From contig CAIRSV010000084.1 in NCBI GenBank assembly GCA_903881265.1, forward strand, positions 1 to 7,497: 7,497 bases of DNA, in the 5' to 3' direction. Positions 4,397 through 7,497 of the stretch are shown piece after piece. This stretch comes from an uncultured Bacteroidota bacterium (GTDB lineage: Bacteria; Bacteroidota; Bacteroidia; Chitinophagales; Chitinophagaceae). The first letter of the stretch is position 1, and each line of letters starts with the position of its first letter. Under the pieces are notes generated by a model, which was not told the DNA's origin, did no database searches, and worked only from the letters and a program-made list of their open reading frames with translations. The position numbers and the translations under genes are program-made.

Positions 4397-6508
4397 TTAA
4401 CGAAGTAGGGTTATATCCCCTTTTAATACATAGTCTTTGTTGTTATAACGACAATGATATCGAGCGACATAATAATAGGTACCAACTTCTGAAAGCCCTC
4501 CTTTGAAATTACCATTCCAATTGTCGAATAATCCTTGCGATTTAAATACTTCCTGTCCCCAACGATTATAGATTTTAAAATCGGTGAGGTCGACACCAAA
4601 CGTATTGACTAAGCCAATTTCATCATTCTTTCCATCATTATTTGGAGAGAAGGCATTCGGAATAAACACAGGGCATCCGCAATCAGGATTGGCAAAATCT
4701 ATTTTTACGGTATCACTTGCAGCGCAATTATTAACTGTTACACTCACCCAATAAAGGCCATCATAGGTGACAGTATATGTTGCCTTAGACGAATTGTCTT
4801 GCCAACGATAGTTTGCATTCGATGTAGTGGCATTTAAAACAACCGTCCTATCGGCACATAAACTTTGGTCTGGGCCAATATCAACTACAGGTCGTTGATT
4901 GACCACCACATTGATTGTATCTGAGTAGTGACAACTATTGATTGCCACATCAACCCAATAACTGCCGCCTTGCGTAACCGTGAGTGTAGCATTTGTTGTA
5001 TTGTCTGACCATAGATAAGTGACATTGCTAGCAGTGGCATTTAAGACTAATAAATCACCTTGACATAAGACAGTATCTTTCCCAAGATAAACATAGGGTG
5101 TCGGATTAATCGAAAGCACAGTACGAATAATACTATCACAGCTCCATATTGTTTGAAGCGTATCCGTATAAACACCCGAACTATATTGCCAACGACCGCC
5201 TGCAAAAAGACTATCTCCTTGACAGATGGATCGTGCGGTTGTTTTGATAAACACAGGATGTACAATCAACGTAGTGAATATAAAACTATCACAACCTGTC
5301 ACCGTGCTAAGAGTATCAACATATACACCTGAAAGATGACGCCATCCACCACCAATAAATAAACTATCACCTTCGCAAATAGCAACCGTTGTATTGGTAG
5401 TGGCTAATGCAGCGATATTGACAATATGTGTTACCACACTATCACAACCCGAAGCAGCAGTGAGTGTATCGTGGTACGTACCACTGCTATGTTGCCAAGA
5501 ACCTCCGGCAAAAATACTATCACCAAAACAACGTGAATGCTGCTGCGTTATAGCAGCAGGAGGTAATATTGTGAGTACACTTGAAATAATACTATCGCAC
5601 CCATTGGTCGCGGTAAGCGTATCATTGTATGTGCCGCTGATGTGATGCCACACTCCGGCAAACAACAAACTATCACCAGCACAAAGCGTATGATTTTGTA
5701 TCGTATAAACGGGCGCACAAGCCGAACAAACATCGAATATTTTATAACTATACCACGTATAATCAGCTAGGTTAAAAAGCCATATATGACAATTTGCCCA
5801 AGACGTTCGAAAAGATCCTGTTGTGATCGCTGATGCTGGCAATTGACTAGTTCCGGCATACGCACCATTGGCTTTATTGTAGACATACACACACTTATTG
5901 ATATAATCTAATAAGGCTATTTCCTTACCTGTGCAACCAGTATACATCAGCGTTGTAGAATTTAAATTTGAAAGAGCCACCGGTGTGCCTGTGATAGGGT
6001 ATGAGCCCAACAAGGCATTTGTAGTGCGTGAATATCGATAGATGGTTCCATTAAAATAATAGAGGATTTCATACGCCTGCCAATCAAGATCGCCACAACT
6101 TTGCGCATCAGGTTGATTCATACCTGTAAAGATTGTTGTGCCTGTTGCAAGGGCATATCCACTCGCATTTAAATCGGCTTTCCAAATACCTGAGGTACTA
6201 TATCCATTTCCTTCTAATTGATTTGTAGTAGGATTCCACCACATACCTCTCCAATCGAAGCCTGCTGTAGTTTGATTTAATGGCACCGATGTTGCACTCC
6301 ATGTTTCTAGCGGAAAGGTGGTGTTTCCTGCTCGTACACCATAATATAGATTCTGATTGGGATTAAACGCGACACCACTATTATTTGAGCAATTCGTATT
6401 CTGATGCACCAAGGTAATACCCGGTGTGGCATTTGGCAATAAGATACATTGCGCATTCGCAAAAGAACAAACAACGAGAAATAGCTGTACAAGGAAAAGT
6501 TTTTTCAT
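4397..6508 (-). CDS. Type IX-secreted surface protein with type B (gliding) sorting domain
   Basis: The 703-residue protein starts with a signal peptide (MKKLFLVQLFLVVCSFANA, cut before QC). Residues 20-266 look like a beta-propeller or repeat-rich ligand domain (LYYGVRAGN, WWNPTTNQLEGNGYS, IYRYSRTTNALLGSYPITG, KCVYVYNKANGAY). Four tandem repeats of about 51 residues follow (267-472), each with C-x-GDS, SG-x-Y-x-DTL and CDS. Then come two Ig/PKD-like repeats (473-610: LGKDTVLCQGD...LWSDN...GSYWVDV and IGPDQSLCADR...RWQDN...GLYWVSV). The last 93 residues (IPNAFSPNNDGKND, FKIYNRWGQEVF, WNG, GTYYYVARY, LKGDITLLR) are the type B C-terminal sorting domain recognised by the type IX system. It therefore crosses the outer membrane and is released or anchored at the surface. 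Adhesion or substrate binding is likely, but no catalytic motif is seen. It has its own promoter and leader. Confidence 0.95.
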   Translation of the reverse strand: MKKLFLVQLFLVVCSFANAQCILLPNATPGITLVHQNTNCSNNSGVAFNPNQNLYYGVRAGNTTFPLETWSATSVPLNQTTAGFDWRGMWWNPTTNQLEGNGYSTSGIWKADLNASGYALATGTTIFTGMNQPDAQSCGDLDWQAYEILYYFNGTIYRYSRTTNALLGSYPITGTPVALSNLNSTTLMYTGCTGKEIALLDYINKCVYVYNKANGAYAGTSQLPASAITTGSFRTSWANCHIWLFNLADYTWYSYKIFDVCSACAPVYTIQNHTLCAGDSLLFAGVWHHISGTYNDTLTATNGCDSIISSVLTILPPAAITQQHSRCFGDSIFAGGSWQHSSGTYHDTLTAASGCDSVVTHIVNIAALATTNTTVAICEGDSLFIGGGWRHLSGVYVDTLSTVTGCDSFIFTTLIVHPVFIKTTARSICQGDSLFAGGRWQYSSGVYTDTLQTIWSCDSIIRTVLSINPTPYVYLGKDTVLCQGDLLVLNATASNVTYLWSDNTTNATLTVTQGGSYWVDVAINSCHYSDTINVVVNQRPVVDIGPDQSLCADRTVVLNATTSNANYRWQDNSSKATYTVTYDGLYWVSVTVNNCAASDTVKIDFANPDCGCPVFIPNAFSPNNDGKNDEIGLVNTFGVDLTDFKIYNRWGQEVFKSQGLFDNWNGNFKGGLSEVGTYYYVARYHCRYNNKDYVLKGDITLLR
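4679..5092 (-). repeat. Two tandem Ig/PKD-like repeats inside the surface protein
   Basis: Two 69-residue copies at residues 473-541 and 542-610 share the frame LG-x-D-x-x-LC, VLNAT-x-SN-x-x-Y-x-W-x-DN, YWV-x-V and N-x-C-x-x-SDT. They form the stalk leading to the sorting domain. Confidence 0.88.
5093..5710 (-). repeat. Four tandem two-cysteine repeats inside the surface protein
   Basis: Four in-frame copies of 51-53 residues lie at residues 267-319, 320-370, 371-421 and 422-472 (5710-5552, 5551-5399, 5398-5246, 5245-5093). Each has C-x-GDS-x-F at the start, W-x-x-SG-x-Y-x-DTL in the middle and GCDS near the end; copy 4 has SCDS. The two cysteines probably pair. Copies differ at many positions, so this is an old duplication. 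Confidence 0.9.
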
Positions 6509-6524
6509 ACTAAATAAAATAAGT

Positions 6525-6604
6525 GCATCGAAAGATGCGTGAATGAACGTAGTGAAGTTGAGTATTGCTTCATCTACCTATTTTATTTTATAAGCAGATA
6601 AAGC
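6525..6604 (-). promoter_or_regulatory. Hairpin-rich 5' leader of the surface-protein gene
   Basis: In the minus-strand transcript the segment from 6604-6596 (GCTTTATCT) can pair with 6575-6567 (AGATGAAGC), nine pairs with one G-U, around an AT-rich 20-base loop. This stem begins where transcription is expected to start. A second stem, GCATC-TTTC-GATGC (6538-6525), ends 16 bases before the ATG. The hairpins may stabilise the mRNA or tune translation; no known riboswitch is recognised. Confidence 0.35.
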
Positions 6605-6608
6605 TTAC

Positions 6609-6639
6609 CAAATTTACATTCTTAAACTCGTACTTGCAA
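6609..6639 (-). promoter_or_regulatory. Promoter of the surface-protein gene
   Basis: On the minus strand TAAATTTG (6616-6609) matches the -7 consensus, with TTG (6639-6637) 20 bases upstream. The TTG lies inside a perfect palindrome, ACTTGCAAGT (6632-6641). The leader would be about 95 bases. The promoter sits only about 20 bases after the metG stop, and no strong metG terminator is seen. Confidence 0.55.
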
Positions 6640-6658
6640 GTGGTTTCAATTTGCCCCC

Positions 6659-7497
6659 TTATTTCACGGCAATTCCGTTCATCGCTTCGCCATGCGGATT
6701 GATGAAGATCAGTTTGCCTTCGGCATTCTCTGCCATCAGTATCATGCCATTACTCTCAATGCCGCGCATCTTACGTGGCGCCAAATTAGCTACCAATGTC
6801 ACTTGCATTCCGATGATCTCTTCAGGTGTATAATGCAATGCAATACCGCTGACAACAGTGCGTTGCTCAAAACCTAGATCAATAGTTAGTTTTAAAAGTT
6901 TGTCTGCCTTCTCAACCTTTTCAGCGGCAAGTATTTTTCCAACGCGTAGATCAATTTTATCAAAATCTTCGAACTGAATAATCTCTTTTAAACTCGTTGA
7001 AACAGATGATGTCTCTTCGTTAGGCTTGCCAGCTGCTGTTTCTTGTGCTGAAAGAATAAGGCCGTTTTTTAGTTTCTCAGATTGAAATACAATCTGTTCA
7101 TCTTCGATTTTCTTGAATAATAATTCAGGTGCATTCATTGGATAACCTTTTTGCAATAATTTCAAACTACCACTGTTTTCCCAATCAAGCATTCGATCCA
7201 CCACCTTCATCATACGACACATCTTAGCCGCGGTAAATGGAAGAAATGGATTTATAAAGATGGCCAAATTAGCACATAATTGCATACACATATGCAGGCT
7301 ATTATCAATCGATATTTGATCATCACCTTTTTTCCATGGCTCTTTATCTTGAAGATATTTATTGCCTTCTCTTGCTAAATCAATGACAGTAAAAAGACCT
7401 TCCCTAAACTTATAATGTTCAATACAATTGGATACGGTTTCTTTGGTCTTCACAATCTTGTCGAACAACGCATCATCTTTTTCATCTTTGCCCTCGA
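6659..7497 (-). CDS. metG: Methionyl-tRNA synthetase, C-terminal part
   Basis: This 278-codon piece of MetRS enters from the right edge with no start in the window; the TTG at 7468 is internal, because the frame stays open to 7497 with acidic codons (EGKDEKDDALFDKI). MetRS charges tRNA-Met with methionine in the cytoplasm. Seen here are the end of the helical anticodon-binding domain (IEHYKFREGLFTVIDLAREG, NKYLQDKEPWK, CANLAIFINPFLPFTAAKM), a variable linker, and the fused C-terminal OB-fold of the EMAP/Trbp111 type (FEDFDKIDLRVGKILAAEKV, ADKLLKLTIDLG, RTVVSGIA, VTLVANLAPRKMRGIESNGMILMA), which helps dimerise and bind tRNA. The Rossmann catalytic domain with HIGH and KMSKS lies beyond the edge. 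It looks intact to its TAA at 6659. Confidence 0.97.
   Translation of the reverse strand, partial: EGKDEKDDALFDKIVKTKETVSNCIEHYKFREGLFTVIDLAREGNKYLQDKEPWKKGDDQISIDNSLHMCMQLCANLAIFINPFLPFTAAKMCRMMKVVDRMLDWENSGSLKLLQKGYPMNAPELLFKKIEDEQIVFQSEKLKNGLILSAQETAAGKPNEETSSVSTSLKEIIQFEDFDKIDLRVGKILAAEKVEKADKLLKLTIDLGFEQRTVVSGIALHYTPEEIIGMQVTLVANLAPRKMRGIESNGMILMAENAEGKLIFINPHGEAMNGIAVK

Noticed and set aside
5394..5645. Plus-strand open frame antisense to the surface protein
   Set aside because: It mirrors the tandem repeats of the real gene; the other short frames within 5047-6492 are shadows too.
5093..5710. Regular about 150-base spacing suggesting a CRISPR-like array
   Set aside because: The repeats are in-frame protein repeats that differ in sequence, far longer than CRISPR units.
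6591..6607. TAAGC/GCTTA stem as a metG terminator
   Set aside because: Only five pairs and no T-run after it in the metG direction; the bases fit the leader stem of the next gene better.

Overview
The window looks like chromosomal DNA of a Bacteroidota bacterium, probably from the Chitinophagales/Sphingobacteriales side. Three things point there. Several genes carry a TTG/TTTG plus TAnnTTTG promoter pair and lack a clear Shine-Dalgarno sequence. A 703-residue surface protein ends in a type IX secretion (type B, gliding-motility-associated) sorting domain. The C-terminal part of a methionyl-tRNA synthetase carries the fused EMAP/Trbp111-like tRNA-binding domain. The species cannot be named from this stretch.

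Left side (1-1965), accessory in character. A gene running off the left edge (minus strand) has its own promoter. It is followed by a long imperfect inverted repeat (315-433) that starts with TGTCTGAAC and is built of GATT/AATC units. Seven bases further on lies a GxxExxY family gene (PD-(D/E)XK-like fold) broken by a single in-frame TAA. Next come an orphan small secreted protein with four cysteines, a decayed second copy of the TGTCTGAA repeat (1362-1423), and an intact yefM-yoeB toxin-antitoxin operon on the minus strand. The yefM promoter is easy to read. It overlaps GTAC-centred boxes spaced exactly 12 bp apart, the geometry known for the E. coli YefM-YoeB operator.

Middle (1966-4229). 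A 343-base divergent intergenic region serves yefM on one side and a Qnr-like pentapeptide-repeat protein on the other. A bidirectional hairpin terminator separates the pentapeptide gene from a convergent gene for a basic, H1-like, AT-hook-like DNA-binding protein. Upstream of that (same minus strand) is a small three-helix PepSY-type membrane protein.

Right side (4397-7497). A large type IX-secreted protein (signal peptide, propeller-like N-terminal region, four about 51-residue two-cysteine repeats, two Ig-like repeats, sorting domain) has a promoter and a hairpin-rich leader. Behind it lies the 3' part of metG, which runs off the right edge.

The genes do not form one pathway. I see core genes (metG), a surface protein, and an AT-rich accessory segment holding a toxin-antitoxin pair and a repeat-associated nuclease-fold pseudogene. 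The best leads are the inverted-repeat/GxxExxY association and the conserved operator spacing upstream of yefM. I did not find a clearly new multi-gene system.
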